Assembly: GCA_963580285.1 (NCBI GenBank)
Contig: OY757012.1
Location: 166,334,652 to 166,398,651 of the forward strand
Reading direction: 5' to 3'
Source of the DNA: Lucinisca nassula
Lineage: Eukaryota > Mollusca > Bivalvia > Lucinida > Lucinidae
DNA: 64,000 nucleotides
The translations under genes and the position numbers were made by a program. This document shows, piece by piece, positions 10,798-23,600 of the stretch (positions are counted from its first letter, which is position 1; each line of letters starts with the position of its first letter). The notes beneath the pieces were generated by a model that did not search any database, was not told the DNA's origin, and saw only the letters and a list, made by a program, of their open reading frames with translations.

Positions 10798-13700
10798 TTT
10801 TGGGATCACTTTTTGTCCGTCGTCCGTCGTGCGTGCGTCCGTCCGTCCGTCCGTGCGTAAACAATTTCTTCAAACGACATCTCCTCTGAAACCACTGATC
10901 GGATTTTGATCAAACTTCACAGGAATGATCCTTAGGTGGTCCCCTTTCAAAGTTGTTCAAATGGTTCTGGTCCGTTGCACATCTAGGTCACAGGAGCCAA
11001 AAATAGATTTTTTTTCACCAAAAACTTAAAAAAAATCTTCTTCTCTGAAACCACAAGGCCCAGGTCTTTGATATTTGGTATGAAGCTTCATCTAGTGGAA
11101 CCCTACCGAGATTGTTCAAATTATAGTGCTGGGGCCAAAATTGCCCCCGCCCTGGGGCCCTTTTGTTTTACATAGGCTTATATAGGCAAACTCTTTAGAA
11201 ATCTTCTTCTCTGAAACCACAAGACCCAGGTCTTTGATATTTGGTATGAAGCTTCATCTAGTGGACCCTTACCAAGATTGTTCAAATTACAGTGCTTGGG
11301 CCAAAAATGCCCCCGCCCCGGGGCCCTTTGGTTTTACATAGGCTTATATAGGGAAATCTTTAAAAATCTTCTTCTCTGAAACCACAAGGCCCAGGACTTT
11401 GATATTTGGTATAAAGCTTCATCTAGTGGAACCCTACCAAGATTGTTCAAATTATAGTGCTGGGGCCAAAATTGCCCCCGCCCTGGGGCCCTTTTGTTTT
11501 ACATAGACTTATATAGGCAAAATCTTTAGAAATCTTCTTCTCTGAAACCACACGGCCCAGGTCTTTGATATTTGGTATGAAGCTTCATCTAGTGGACCCC
11601 TACCAAGATTGTTCAAATTATAGTGCTGGGGCCAAAAATGCCCCCGCCCCGGGGCCCTATGGTTTTACATAGGCTTATATAGGGAAAATTTTTAAAAATC
11701 GTCTTCTCTGAAACCACAAGGCCCAGGACTTTGATATTTGGTATGAAGCTTCATCTAGTGGACCCCTACCAAGATTGTTGAAATTTTAGTGCTGGGACAA
11801 AAAAATGCCCCCGCCACGGGGCCCTTTGGTTTTACATTGGCTTATATAGGGAAAATCTTGAAAAATCTTCTTCTCTGAAACCACAAGGCCCAGGTCTTTA
11901 ATATTTGGTATGAAGCTTCATCTAGTGGACCCCTACCAAGATTGTTCAAATTATAGTGCTGGGGCCAAAAATGCCCCCGCTCCGGGGCCCTTTGGTTTTA
12001 CATAGGCTTATATAGGGAAAATTTTTAAAAATCTTCTTCTCTGAAACCACAAGGCCCAGGACTTTGATATTTGGTATGAAGCTTCATCTAGTTGACCCCT
12101 ACCAAGATTGTTCAAATAATAGTGCTGGGACAAAAAATGCCCCAGCCACGGGGCCCTTTGGTTTTACATAGGCTTATATAGGAAAAATCTTTAAAAATCT
12201 TCTTCTCTGAAACCACAAGGCCCAGGTCTTTGATATTTGGTATGAAGCTTCATCTAGTGGACCTCTACCAAGATTGTTCAAATTATAGTGCTGGGTCCAA
12301 AAATGCCCCCGCCCCGGGGTCCTTTGGTTTTACATAGTCTTATATAGGGAAAATCTTTAAAAATTTTCTTCTCTGAAACCACAAGGCCCAGGACTTTGAT
12401 ATTTGGTATGAAGCTTCATCTAGTGGACCCCTACCAAGATTGTTGAAATTTTAGTGCTGGGACAAAAAATGCCCCCGCCACGGGGACCTTTGGTTTGATA
12501 TTGGCTTATATAAGGAAAATCTTTAAAAATCTTCTTCTCTGAAACCACAACGCCCAGGTCTTTGATATTTGGTATGAAGCTTCATTTAGTGGACCCCTAC
12601 CAAGATTGTTCAAATTATAGTGCTGGGGCCAAAAATGCCCCCGCCCCGGGGCCCTTTGGTTTTACATAGGCTTATATAAGGAACATCTTTAAAAATCTTC
12701 TTCTCTGAAACCACAAGGCCCAGGACTTTGATATTTGGTATGAAGCTTCATCTAGTGGACCCCTACCAAGATTGTTCAAATTATAGTGCTGGGACAAAAA
12801 TTGCCCCCGCCATGGGGCCCTTTGGTTTTACATTGGCTTATATAGAGAAAATCTTTAAAAATCTTCTTCTCTGAAACCACAAGGCCCAGGTCTTTGATAT
12901 TTGGTATGATGCTTCATCTAGTGGACCCCTACCAAGATTGTTCAAATTATAGTGCTGGGGCCAAAAATGCCCCCGCCCCTGGGCCCTTTGGTTTTACATA
13001 GGCTTATATAGGGAAAATCTTTAAAAATCTTCTTCTCTGAAACCACAAGGCCCAGGACTTTGATATTTGGTATGAAGCTTCATCTAGTGGACCCCTACCA
13101 AGATTGTTCTAATTATAGTGCTGGGACAAAAAATGCCCCCGCCATGGGGCCCTTTGGTTTTACATTGGCTTATACAGGGAAAATCTTGAAAAATCTTCTT
13201 CTCTGAAACCACAAGGCCCAGGACTTTGATATTTGGTATGAAGCTTCATCTAGTGGACCCCTACCAAGATTGTTCAAATTATAGTGCTTGGACAAAAAAT
13301 GCCCCCGTCCGGGGGCCCTTTGGTTTTACATAGGCTTATATAGGCAAAATCTTTAAAAATCTTCTTCTCTGAAACCACAAGGCCCAGGTCTTTGATATTT
13401 GGTATGAAGCTTCATTTAGTGGACCCCTACCAAGATTGTTCAAATAATAGTGCTGGGACAAAAAATGCCCCAGCCACGGGGCCCTTTGGTTTTACATTGG
13501 CTTATATAGGGAAAATCTTTAAAAAATCTTCTTCTCTGAAACCACAAGGCCGGGGTCTTTGATATTTGGTATGAAGCTGCATCTAGTGGACCTCTATCAA
13601 GATTATTCAAATTATAGCTCTGATACCAAAAATGTCCCCGCTCCGGGGCCCTTTGGTTTTACATAGGCTTATATAGGGAAAATCTTTAAAAATCTTCTTC

Positions 13701-14099
13701 TCTGAAACCGCAAGGCCCAGGACTTTGATATTTAGAATGAAGCTTCATCTAATGCACCTCTACTTAGATTGTTCAAATTATAGCCCTTGGGCCAAAAATG
13801 TCCCCGCCCCTGGGCCCTTTGGTTTTACATAGGCTTATATAGGGAAAATCTTTAAAAATCTTCTTCTCTGAAACCGCAAGGCCAAGGACTTTGATATTTT
13901 GTATGAAGCTTCATCTAGTGGACCCCTACCAAGATTGTTCAAATTATAGTGCTGGGGCAAAAAAATGCCCCCGCCCCCGGGCCCTTTGGTTTTGCATAGG
14001 CTTATATAGGGAAAATCTTTAAAAATCTTCTTCTCTGAAACTGCAAGGCCAAGGCCTTTGATATTTAGTATGGAGCTTTATCTACTGGACCTCTACCAA

Positions 14100-16420
14100 G
14101 ATTGTTCAAATTATAGCCCCGGGGCCACAAATGCCCCCACCCCGGGGCCCTTTGGTTTTACATAGATTTATATAGCCCAGGGGCCATTTGGTTTTGCATA
14201 GGCTTATGTAGGGAATATCTTTAAAAAATCTTCTTGTCTGAAACCGCAAGGCCCAGGTCTTTGATATTTGATGTGTAGCTTCATCTAGTAGACCTTTGCC
14301 AAGATTGTTCAAATTATAGCCTTTGTTGATGTTTGGTATGAAGCTTCACCTTTAAGACCTCCCTCAACATTATGCACATTAAAGCCCTGGGGCCAATAAT
14401 GGCCCTCTCTGGGGCCCACTTGTTACACTATGGATCAGATGAGCGATCCAGGGCCATCATGGCCCTCTTGTGTTTTATATTAGGATCACTTTTTTGTCTG
14501 TCATCCGTGCGTAAACAATTTCTTCAAACGACCTCTCCTCCTAAACCACTGATCGGATTTTGACCAAACTTCACAGGAATGATCCTTAGGTGGACCCCTT
14601 TCAAAGTTGTTCAAATGGTTCCGGTCTGTTGCACATATAGGTCACAGGAGCCAAAAATAGATTTTTTCACCGAAAATTTAAAAAATCTTCTTCTCTGAAA
14701 CTGCAAGGCCCAGGTCTTTGATATTTGGTATGAAGCTTCATCTAGTGGACCCCTACAAAGATTGTTCAAATTAAAGTGCTGGGGCCAAAAATGCTCCCGC
14801 CCCGGGGCCCTTTGGTTTTACATGGGCTTATATAGGAAAATCTTCAAAAATCTTCTTCTCTGAAACCACAAGGCCTATGTCTTTGATATTTGGTATGAAG
14901 CTTCATCTAGTGGACCCCTACCAAGATTGTTCAAACTATAGTGCTGGGGCCAAAAATGTCCCCGCCTCGGGGCGCTTTGGTTTTACATGGGCTTGTATAA
15001 AGAAAATCTGTAAAAATCTTCTTCTCTGAAACCGAAAGGCCCAGGTCTTTGATATTTGATATGAAGCTTCATCTAATGGACCCCTACCAAGATTGTTTAA
15101 ATTATAGTGCTGGGGCAAAAAATGCCCCCGCCCCAGGGCCCTTTGGTTTTGCATGGGCTTATATAGGGAAAATTTTTAAAAATCGTCTTCTCTGAAACTG
15201 CAAGGCCAAGGCCTTTGATATTTAGTATGGAGCTTTATCTACTGGACCTCTACCAAGATTGTTCAAATTATAGCCCTGGGGCCACAAATGCCCCCACCCC
15301 GGGGCCCTTTGGTTTTACATAGATTTATATAGCCCAGGGGCCATTTGGTTTTGCATAGGCTTATGTAGGGAATATCTTTAAAAAAATCTTCTTGTCTGAA
15401 ACCGCAAGGCCCAGGTCTTTGATATTTGATGTGTAGCTTCATCTAGTAGACCTTTGCCAAGATTGTTCAAATTATAGCCTTTGTTGATGTTTGGTATGAA
15501 GCTTCACCTTTAAGACCTCCCTCAACATTATGCACATTAAAGCCCTGGGGCCAATAATGGCCCTCTCTGGGGCCCACTTGTTACACTATGGATCAGATGA
15601 GCGATCCAGGGCCATCATGGCCCTCTTGTGTTTTATATTAGGATCACTTTTTTGTCTGTCATCCGTGCGTAAACAATGTCTTCAAACGACCTCTCCTCCT
15701 AAACCACTGATCGGATTTTGACCAAACTTCACAGGAATGATCCTTAGGTGGACCCCTTTCAAAGTTGTTCAAATGGTTCCGGTCTGTTGCACATATAGGT
15801 CACAGGAGCCAAAAATAGATTTTTTTCACCGAAAATTTAAAAAATCTTCTTCTCTGAAACTGCAAGGCCCAGGTCTTTGATATTTGGTATGAAGATTCAT
15901 CTAGTGGACCCCTACAAAGATTGTTCAAATTAAAGTGCTGGGGCCAAAAATGCTCCCGCCCCGGGGCCCTTTGGTTTTACATGGGCTTATATAGGAAAAT
16001 CTTCAAAAATCTTCTTCTCTGAAACCACAAGGCCTATGTCTTTGATATTTGGTATGAAGCTTCATCTAGTGGACCCCTACCAAGATTGTTCAAATTATAG
16101 TGCTGGGGCCAAAAATGTCCCCGCCTCGGGGCGCTTTGGTTTTACATGGGCTTGTATAAAGAAAATCTGTAAAAATCTTCTTCTCTGAAACCGAAAGGCC
16201 CAGGTCTTTGATATTTGATATGAAGCTTCATCTAATGGACACCTACCAAGATTGTTTAAATTATAGTGCTGGGGCAAAAAATGCCCCCGCCCCAGGGCCC
16301 ATTGGTTTTGCATGGGCTTATATAGGGAAAATCTTTAAAAATCGTCTTCTCTGAAACTGCAAGGCCCAGGTCTTTGCTATTTGGTATGAAGCTTCATCTA
16401 GTGGACCCCTACCAAGATTG
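14100..16420 (+). repeat. 1158-bp segment duplicated in tandem within A1
   Basis: Blocks starting near 14100 and 15260 are nearly identical over about 1158 bp, whereas neighbouring 166-bp units differ much more. Each block contains an element end (GGGCCATCATGGCCC at about 14450 and 15608) followed by an element start (gtctgtcatccgtgcgtaaac). So each block spans the junction of two head-to-tail elements. Confidence 0.8.
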
Positions 16421-17472
16421 TTAAAATTATAGTGCTAGGGCCAAAAATGCCCCCGCCCCGGTGCCCTTTGGTTTTACATAGGCCTATGTAGGGAAATTCT
16501 TTAAAAATCTTCCTCCCTGAAACTGCAAGGCCCAGGTCTTTGATATTTGGTATGAAGCTTCATCTTGTGGACCTCTACCAAGATTGTTCCAGTTATAGCC
16601 ATGGGGCTTTAAATGCCCCCCCCCCCCCCTCCGGGGCCCTTTGGGTTTACATAGACTTATATAGGGAAAATCTTCTCTGAAACCACTAGGCCTAGGTGTT
16701 TGATATTTGGTAAGACGCTTCAGCTAGTAGACCTATACCAAGATTGTTCAAATTATAGCCCTGAGGCCAAAAATGCCCCCGCCTCGGGCCCTTTGGTTTT
16801 ACATAGACCTAAATAGGGACATCTTTAAAAATTTTCTTCTGTGAAACTACAAGGCCAAGGTTTTGATATTTGGTGTGAAATTTCATCTAGTGGACCTCTA
16901 TCAAGATTGTAAAAATTATAGCCCTGGGGCAAAAAATGCCCCCACCCCGAGACCCTTTGATTTTACATAGACTTATATAGGGAAATCTTTAAAAATCTTC
17001 TTCTCTGAAACTGCAAGGCCCATGCCTTTGACATTTGGTATGGAGCTTCATCTAGTGGACAATTATAGCCTTTGTTGATATTTGGTATGAAACTTCACCT
17101 TTTTTGACCTCCCTCAACATTATGCACATTATAACCTTGGGGTCAATAATGGCCCTCCTTGGGACCCACTTGTTACTCTATGGATCAGGTGAGCGATCCA
17201 GGGCCATCATGGCCCTCTTGTTTTAAGTATATACACTAGTCTTGCACAAATATTGCGAATGATGGCGAGCAATCCCACAGAAAATCTATCTGGCTTGATG
17301 GACATTGATCCTGCTGATGAGAACAAAACGAAAGGAGTCACCTATTTCGAGAGATGACACCAAAACAATTTGACAGCTTCTGCTACTGCTGGTTTAACCG
17401 AGGATGTAACGAGAAAAGAACCTTGTTACCTAATTTATCTAAAGCTGTATCATCAGAGGATAAAGGCAATAC

Positions 17473-17763
17473 CATCACGAAAACACACCTATATAATTTT
17501 AACCCTTTGAATCCCACTTTTATACAGTAAAACTGGGGTTTCCAGGGGTAAACCTTATTTTTCTTATTTCTGCTGTAAAATATAGATTGTGGGTACTCGT
17601 TAGAACCGCCTCGATGAGGCGGTTCTAACGAGTACCGTTAATCTCTTTTCTGAGCAGAAATACGAAAAATATCACAATTTTTCATCATGAAATTTCCGGG
17701 GGGGGGGGGGGGGGTTCGGTGATAAAGTGTACAATGCATTTGTATAGGCGAGTTGTCGTAATG
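17473..17763 (-). mobile_element. MITE with central palindrome, copy 1
   Basis: Terminal inverted repeats catcacgaaaacacaccta / taggcgagttgtcgtaatg enclose about 290 bp. The centre is a perfect palindrome around gttagaaccgcctc/gaggcggttctaac, with outer arms extending toward ttatttctgctg/gcagaaatac. A 16-G run near 17698 is private to this copy. It interrupts the LINE ORF1 remnant. Copies at 18759, 30382, 41513, 51404 and 58870 share the plan. Confidence 0.75.
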
Positions 17764-18147
17764 CAATGGCCTTTTCAGACATGGTAAAGATGACATTTAG
17801 TGATGAGTTGTTTGCCAGGTATTATGACACTAATATTATTTGACATGATATCTCCCCTGATTCAAAGTACTATTGAAACTACAATTGATACGACAGTTGG
17901 TCAAATTAAGACAAGTGTATTGAATGAAATGATCAAATCAAATAATGAGCTGAAGGCCCTGGTCACTGAACAGAGTGAAACAATTCGGCAACAAAATGAG
18001 CAATTAAATCACAAAAGTTGATGACTGATAATCAGTTATTGGTCAACAAATCTGAGAGAATTGATCAACGGGAGTTGGATAAGGAGTACATTATGAAGGA
18101 GGTAGGTTCCATAAAAATGGAATTGAATAACCTCGAACAGTATGGGA

Positions 18148-18480
18148 GACTAAATAAAAATCAAAAATGAGTTCCTTTAAGAGCAATGAAAACATCCATA
18201 AGAAAGAAGATGGGTCATACTACGTAGTTTCGGCTAATAAAGCCTCATCAGTGACCCTGTAATGATCCGGCAAAGAAAGCCAGAGGAAACATACTGCAAT
18301 TTAGCGAATTTTGAATAGGCAGTCGATTCAAAGACATATATAAATCAAAATGGGGTCCAAATAATTAAAAACCTGTCTAGAATATGAATCTAAACCAATA
18401 ATTTATTTCTGAATTCTCAGAATATTCACGCTGATCTCAAAGGACCAAAAGTAAAATATAAACTGCACTATGGTTAAATT
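18148..18480 (-). repeat. R repeat, copy 2 (unoccupied site)
   Basis: About 330 bp matching 1-137 joined to 9277-9435, without the 9.1-kb LTR element, so it shows the pre-insertion arrangement. It sits inside the LINE ORF1 remnant, whose reading resumes past 18480. Flanking ctaaat/gttaaat suggests a short target duplication. The hammerhead at 18212-18257 lies on the minus strand. No open frame. Confidence 0.75.
18212..18257 (-). ncRNA. hammerhead ribozyme motif, copy 2
   Basis: Minus strand: helix I GGGTCA/TGACCC (perfect Watson-Crick), CTGATGA, helix II GGC/GCC with a 7-nt loop, GAAA, helix III CTA-CG-TAG, cleavage triplet GTA. It differs from copy 1 in helix I and in the helix III loop but keeps all pairings, which supports a conserved RNA fold. 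Confidence 0.85.
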
Positions 18481-18758
18481 CGTTGAAAATAAACAATTTC
18501 AAACCGATGACACCCCAACTGATGAACCCGATATTATCAAGGCACTGGCGAATTATATGATTGAGAACGTACTCACTCAGTATAGACCACTTTGATTATC
18601 GCGATATTGATCGTTGCCATTTCGTAGGTGGGGTAAATTAGTGGTCGCCCGAAACAGATTATAGTGAAAGTCTGTAATTTCTAAGAGAGGAAGCGGGTAT
18701 CAAACCTCAAAGTCAAGTCAGATAAGATCTTTCTAACAGATGATTTGACAGGTGAAAA

Positions 18759-19061
18759 CATCACGAAAACAGGCCTATATAATTTTGACTCCTTGAGCCC
18801 ACTTTTATATAGTAAAACTGGGGGTTTGCAGGGGTAAACCTTATTTTTCTTATTTCTGCTTTAAAATATAGATTGTGGGTACTCGTTAGAACCGCCTCGA
18901 TGAGGCGGTTCTAACGAATAACGAACAATCTATATTTTAAGCAACGAACAAACTATATTTTGAGCAAAAATAAGAAAAATATCACAATTTTTTATCTTAA
19001 ATTTTTCAATTTTTCGGCGATAAAGGTTACAATGTATTTGTTTAGGCGTGTTTTCGTAATG
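18759..19061 (-). mobile_element. MITE with central palindrome, copy 2
   Basis: Termini catcacgaaaacaggcct / aggcgtgttttcgtaatg; centre gttagaaccgcctcgatgaggcggttctaac. An extra internal stretch near 18915-18955 partly repeats the ctatatttt arm. Same orientation as the copy at 17473. Confidence 0.75.
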
Positions 19062-19324
19062 AAGCAGCTTTTACCTCTGAAGAAAAGTAGCGCGATTAAC
19101 AGTTTCCGGACCAGTAACTGTCAGATTTATGCAACAAAATACTCAGATCGCGTCCGAAAATGACATTATTCACTAAACATGGTACTGTCTCCAGGGACCT
19201 TGCTCTTGGGGACCCTGATACTAGTGTAACTTGGGACGGATGCCAAACTATGTGTTTGTGCTGATTTTTTTTACTTACATTGACCTATGAGATCCTTCCA
19301 GTGAAGCGTTGAAAAAGATGCATG
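19062..19324. other. unassigned, probably retroelement debris
   Basis: No motif recognised. It lies between a MITE and a BEL/Pao remnant and may belong to either host element. Confidence 0.3.
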
Positions 19325-19818
19325 ATTTTATTCTTCAAACCACTTTTATTTGTTCACATAGTGTATAAATACATGTCAGTTAAAAACGATAATCTTACAG
19401 TAGTGCATCACACTGACAACAATTCTATGCTTTCAAAACGAAGAGTTCTAAAACAGATTGCTACAATTTATGACCCACTTGGCCTTTTCAGCCAGTGACC
19501 CTCCGAGGAAAATTGTTCTGACATACTTTACGGAATAAAAAATGCATTGGGACAAACAACTATCCATGGAGGACACAATACAATGGAATATCATTAATGA
19601 AGAATTGAAGGCACTGAACCTGTTTTATTTACCAAGCATATAGGTCTAAATAAGAATGGAAAAATCAGTTACCAGCTTTTGGTTTTCTGCGACGCCTCTA
19701 AATCTGCATACGCAGAAGCAGCATATATGCAGCAGGAAATAGAGAAGGAATCTTGTAGGGTGGATGTCATCTTCTCAAAAACAAGATTTGCCCCAAATAA
19801 TCAAACAACAATTTCAAA
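19325..19818 (+). pseudogene. BEL/Pao pol remnant: RT end to RNase H start
   Basis: With stops and frameshifts it encodes KRRVLKQIATIYDPLGLFS, the conserved post-RT motif of BEL/Pao elements, then QLLVFCDASKSAYAEAAY, the RNase H entry with its catalytic Asp, and IFSKTRFAP. The pol frame is cut by a PLE at 19819 and resumes at 20512. Confidence 0.8.
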
Positions 19819-20511
19819 GTAGAAGTAAAACAAAGATCAGGAATCGATACAATTAACTTACTCCACCCATCAAAGACACCAACGGGAAAGAAACACAAAC
19901 ATTAAGCGACCAGTCCATAATGGAAATCTAAACAAAGGAAGTCCATAAGGACAGTAACTTTCCCACAAAATTGCCATATGGCCATCCAAAATAAAAAGAC
20001 ACAAGTGATACACACAGTAAGTAACAAACAACACCATAAATAAACCGCCACTGAAGAACCGCCTTGGAACGGTCAGTGGAAAGATTTCCACTGGGGGGCT
20101 TAAATCGATTTTACGTGGCCACAATCCTCGCCCTTACTTCCGTCGCGATTTAGACAAATTATTTGTTCAGTCCGCATGAAGGCCTCCTAACTCATCAGTG
20201 CAACATCTCCGTGAACACAAAAAATCAAAGAACCACAGAGGTGAGACAACGGTGAGGACTCGACAGCAAGAAACCACTGAAATGCTGGACCAAAAGAAAA
20301 CCAACAGTTAGATTCCGATGGGCCCGACCAGAGACAGAGCATCAGGCACCAACCATCATTACCTTGAATTAGATCTCTCTAATTCTTAATAAGCCTATGA
20401 CGTTGGAGCCGTCATAGAATCTGAGTCCTGACCCAGACTTGAAGACTAGATGGAGTAAGTTAATTGTATCAATTCCTGATCTTTGTTTTACTTCTACTTT
20501 GAACAATTAGC
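19819..20511 (-). mobile_element. PLE fragment P2 inserted in the BEL/Pao remnant
   Basis: Minus-strand PLE tail: the RT C-terminal end near 20430 (hairpin TATGACG/CGTCATA), then the pseudo-LTR down to the shared terminus gtagaagtaaaac at 19819. A separate plus-strand ~55-bp piece of the same 3' terminus (about 20455-20509, ending tttacttctact) lies between it and BEL sequence. The related copy at 52311-52340 lacks that short piece, so the piece is an extra insertion or a junction inversion. Confidence 0.8.
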
Positions 20512-20640
20512 AGCAACAATAGGAATAAGGTTTTTAAAATTCGTTGAGGAAGAATTAAAACTCGAAATTTCGCAAAAGCACATAATGGTTTGATTCTCAG
20601 TGTGTGATAAACTGGATAAATAGTAGGAAACAACTAGGAT
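20512..20640 (+). pseudogene. BEL/Pao RNase H remnant
   Basis: Encodes EQLAATIGIRFLKFVEEELK followed by a frame-shifted VCDKLDK-type piece matching the SDSQ...W region of RNase H. It directly continues the fragment ending at 19818 and is then cut by the TIR element starting at 20641. Confidence 0.7.
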
Positions 20641-23600
20641 TGCACGACCCGCAGAAAAAGAAACCGACTGAAGTCGGTTGATTTCTAAGAGTGCCCTAAA
20701 ATCACCGTGTCATTCTGTCATTCTGTCAGTCTGTCAGTCTGTCCGTCCGTCCGTAACCCGTTTGTGAAAATTGGTGATAGTGACTTAACCGCTAGGAATT
20801 TTTAAACAATTTTTGGCATACTGATAGATATCAATGAGATCTAACCAATGAGCTTGCGAAATATTACATTCCATTTAGTATAGCCTCGCCGAGGCAAAAA
20901 TGTGAAATTTTTGAACTGCTTCTCCTCGGAAACCGTTGGGCCGATTGAAGTCAAATTTCATATGGAGCCTCTATAGGATGGGGGAAACCAAAATCTGCTC
21001 ATGGGGTCCAGGTCACATGACCAAAATTGCCGCCAAGCCATATATGGTCTGTCTGTCTGTCCGTCCGTAACCCGTTTGTGAAAACTGGTGATAGTGACTT
21101 AACCGCTTGGAATATTTAAACAATTTTTGGCATACTGATAGATATCAATGAGATCTAACCAATGAGCTTGCGAAATATTACATTCCATTTAGTATAGCCT
21201 CGCCGAGGCAAAAAATGTGAAAATTGTTGAACTGCTTCTCCTGGGAAACCGTTGGGCCGATTTAAGTCAAATTTCATATGGAGCCTCTATGGGATAGGGA
21301 AACCAAAATTTGCTCATGGGGTCCAGGTCACATGACCAAAATGGCCGCCAAACCATATATGGTAAAAACCCTTCATAAATAGTCTTCTCCAGAACCACTG
21401 GGCAGATTTCCACGAAACTTGATAAATAGCATCTGGGACGTAGGCCCATCATATATTGCTAAAATGGTGACCCTGGGTTGACCTTGACCTTCTTTGGGTC
21501 CGTCCGTAACCCGTTTGTGAAAATTGGTGATAGTGACTTAACCGCTTGGAATATTTAAACAATTTTTGGCATACAGATAGATATAAATGAGATCTAACCA
21601 ATGAACTTGCGGAATATTACATTCCATTTAGTATAGCCTCGCCGAGGCGAAAAATGTGAAAATTTTCGAACTGCTTCTCCTTGGAAACCGTTGGGCCGAT
21701 TGAAATCAAATTTCATATGAAGCCTCTATGGGACGGGGGAAACCACAATTTGCTCATGGGGTCCAGGTCACATGACCGAAATAGCCGCCAAGCCATATAT
21801 TGTCTGTCTGTCTGTCCGTCGGTAACCCGTTTGTGAAAATTGGTGATAGTGACTTAACCGCTTGGAATATTTAAACAATTTTTGGCATACTGATAGATAT
21901 CAATGAGATCTTACCAATGAACTTGTGAAATATTACATTCCATTTAGTAAAGCCTCGCCGAGGCAAAAAATATGATTTTTTTTGACTGCTTCTTCTCGGA
22001 AACCGTTGGGCCGATTGAAGTCAAATTTCATATGGAGCCTCTATGGGATGGGGGAAACCAAAATTTGCTCATGGGGTCCAGGTCACATGACCAAAATGGC
22101 CGCCAAGTCATATATGGTCTGTCTGTCTGTCCGTCCGTAACCCGTTTGTGAAAAATGGTGATAGTGACTTAACCGCTTGGATTATTTAAACAGTTCATGG
22201 CATACTGATAGATATGCATGTGATCTTACCAATGAACTTGCGAAATATTACATTCCATTTAGTATAGCTTCGCCGAGGCAAAAAATGTGAAAATATTTGA
22301 ACTGCTTCTCCTCAGAAACCGTTGGGCCGATTAAAGTCAAATTTCATATGGAGCCTCTATGGGATTGGGGAAACCAGAATTTGCTCATGGGGTCCAGGTC
22401 ACATTACCAAAATGGCCGCCAAGCCATATATGATCTGTCTGTCTGTCCGTCCGTAACCCGTTTGTGAAAACTGGTGATAGTGGCTTAATCGCTTGGAATA
22501 TTTAAACATTTTTTGGCATACTGATAGATATCAATGAGATCTAACCAATGAGCTTGCGAACTATTACATTCCATTTAGTATAGCCTCGCCGAGGCAAAAA
22601 ATGTGAAAATTGTTGAACTGCTTCTCCTGGGAAACCGTTGGGCCGATTTAAGTCAAATTTCATATGGAGCCTCTATGGGATAGGGAAACCAAAATTTGCT
22701 CATGGGGTCCAGGTCACATGACCAAAATGGCCGCCAAACCATATATGGTAAAAACCCTTCATAAATAGACTTCTCCAGAACCACTGGGCAGATTTCCACG
22801 AAACTTGATAAATAGCATCTGGGACGTAGGCCCATCATATATTGCTAAAATGGTGACCCTGGGTTGACCTTGACCTTCTTTGGGTCCGTCCGTAACCCGT
22901 TTGTGAAAATTGGTGATAGTGACTTAACCGCTTGGAATATTTAAACAATTTTTGGCATACAGATAGATATAAATGAGATCTAACCAATGAACTTGCGGAA
23001 TATTACATTCCATTTAGTATAGCCTCGCCGAGGCGAAAAAATGTGAAAATTTTCGAACTGCTTCTCCTTGGAAACCGTTGGGCCGATTGAAATCAAATTT
23101 CATATGAAGCCTCTATGGGACGGGGGAAACCACAATTTGCTCATGGGGTCCAGGTCACATGACCGAAATGGCCGCCAAGCCATATATGGTCTGTCTGTCT
23201 GTCCGTCGGTAACCCGTTTGTGAAAATTGGTGATAGTGACTTAACCGCTTGGAATATTTAAACAATTTTTGGCATACTGATAGATATCAATGAGATCTTA
23301 CCAATGAACTTGTGAAATATTACATTCCATTTAGTAAAGCCTCGCCGAGGCAAAAAATATGAATTTTTTTTGACTGCTTCTTCTCGGAAACCGTTTGGCC
23401 GATTGAAGTCAAATTTCATATGGAGCCTCTATGGGATGGGGGAAACCAAAATTTGCTCATGGGGTCCAGGTCACATGACCAAAATGGCCGCCAAGTCATA
23501 AATGGTCTGTCTGTCTGTCCGTCCGTAACCCGTTTGTGAAAAATGGTGATAGTGACTTAACCGCTTGGATTATTTAAACAGTTCATGGCATACTGATAGA

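Larger units (their letters stand above)
10764..17225 (+). mobile_element. hairpin-ended element with ~166-bp tandem repeats (A1)
   Basis: Starts with tttttagctcacc and a hairpin at 10769-10797 (GCTCACC/GGTGAGC with inner GTCAC/GTGAC), then a (TCCG)n-like microsatellite. About 36-38 units of 165-166 bp follow, each with ctctgaaaccacaaggccc, tgatatttggtatgaagctt and cccggggccctttggtttt. It ends with a hairpin GGGCCATCATGGCCC and cttgttttaa. The plan (end hairpins, microsatellite, internal minisatellite, no coding) matches non-autonomous Helentron-associated or bivalve pearl-type elements. Many 60-70-codon frames repeat with the unit and are not genes. The family assignment is inference. Confidence 0.7.
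17262..18758 (+). pseudogene. LINE ORF1-like remnant (coiled coil)
   Basis: Degraded ORF1 of a non-LTR retrotransposon. The ATG at 17262 opens a short frame. After a MITE (17473-17763), 17800-18021 encodes a heptad-rich coiled coil (IKSNNELKALVTEQSETIRQ). A shifted frame gives LNNLEQYGR near 18120, a motif common just after the coiled coil in ORF1 proteins. The R repeat (18148-18480) interrupts it. Past it, 18590-18740 encodes DIDRCHFVGG-like and IFLTDDLT-like pieces of the RNA-binding part. Stops and frameshifts are frequent. The clade cannot be fixed without the RT. Confidence 0.6.

Noticed and set aside
14372..16313. Repeated 63- and 72-codon frames in the A1 array, and 61-codon frames at 21267 and 22653
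   Set aside because: They follow the tandem duplication periods (1158 and 1386 bp) and have no protein features.
17320..17345. CTGATGAG...CGAAAG near 17322, and CTGATGAACTGAAA near 26168
   Set aside because: No helix II or helix I can form; both lie in degraded coding sequence.
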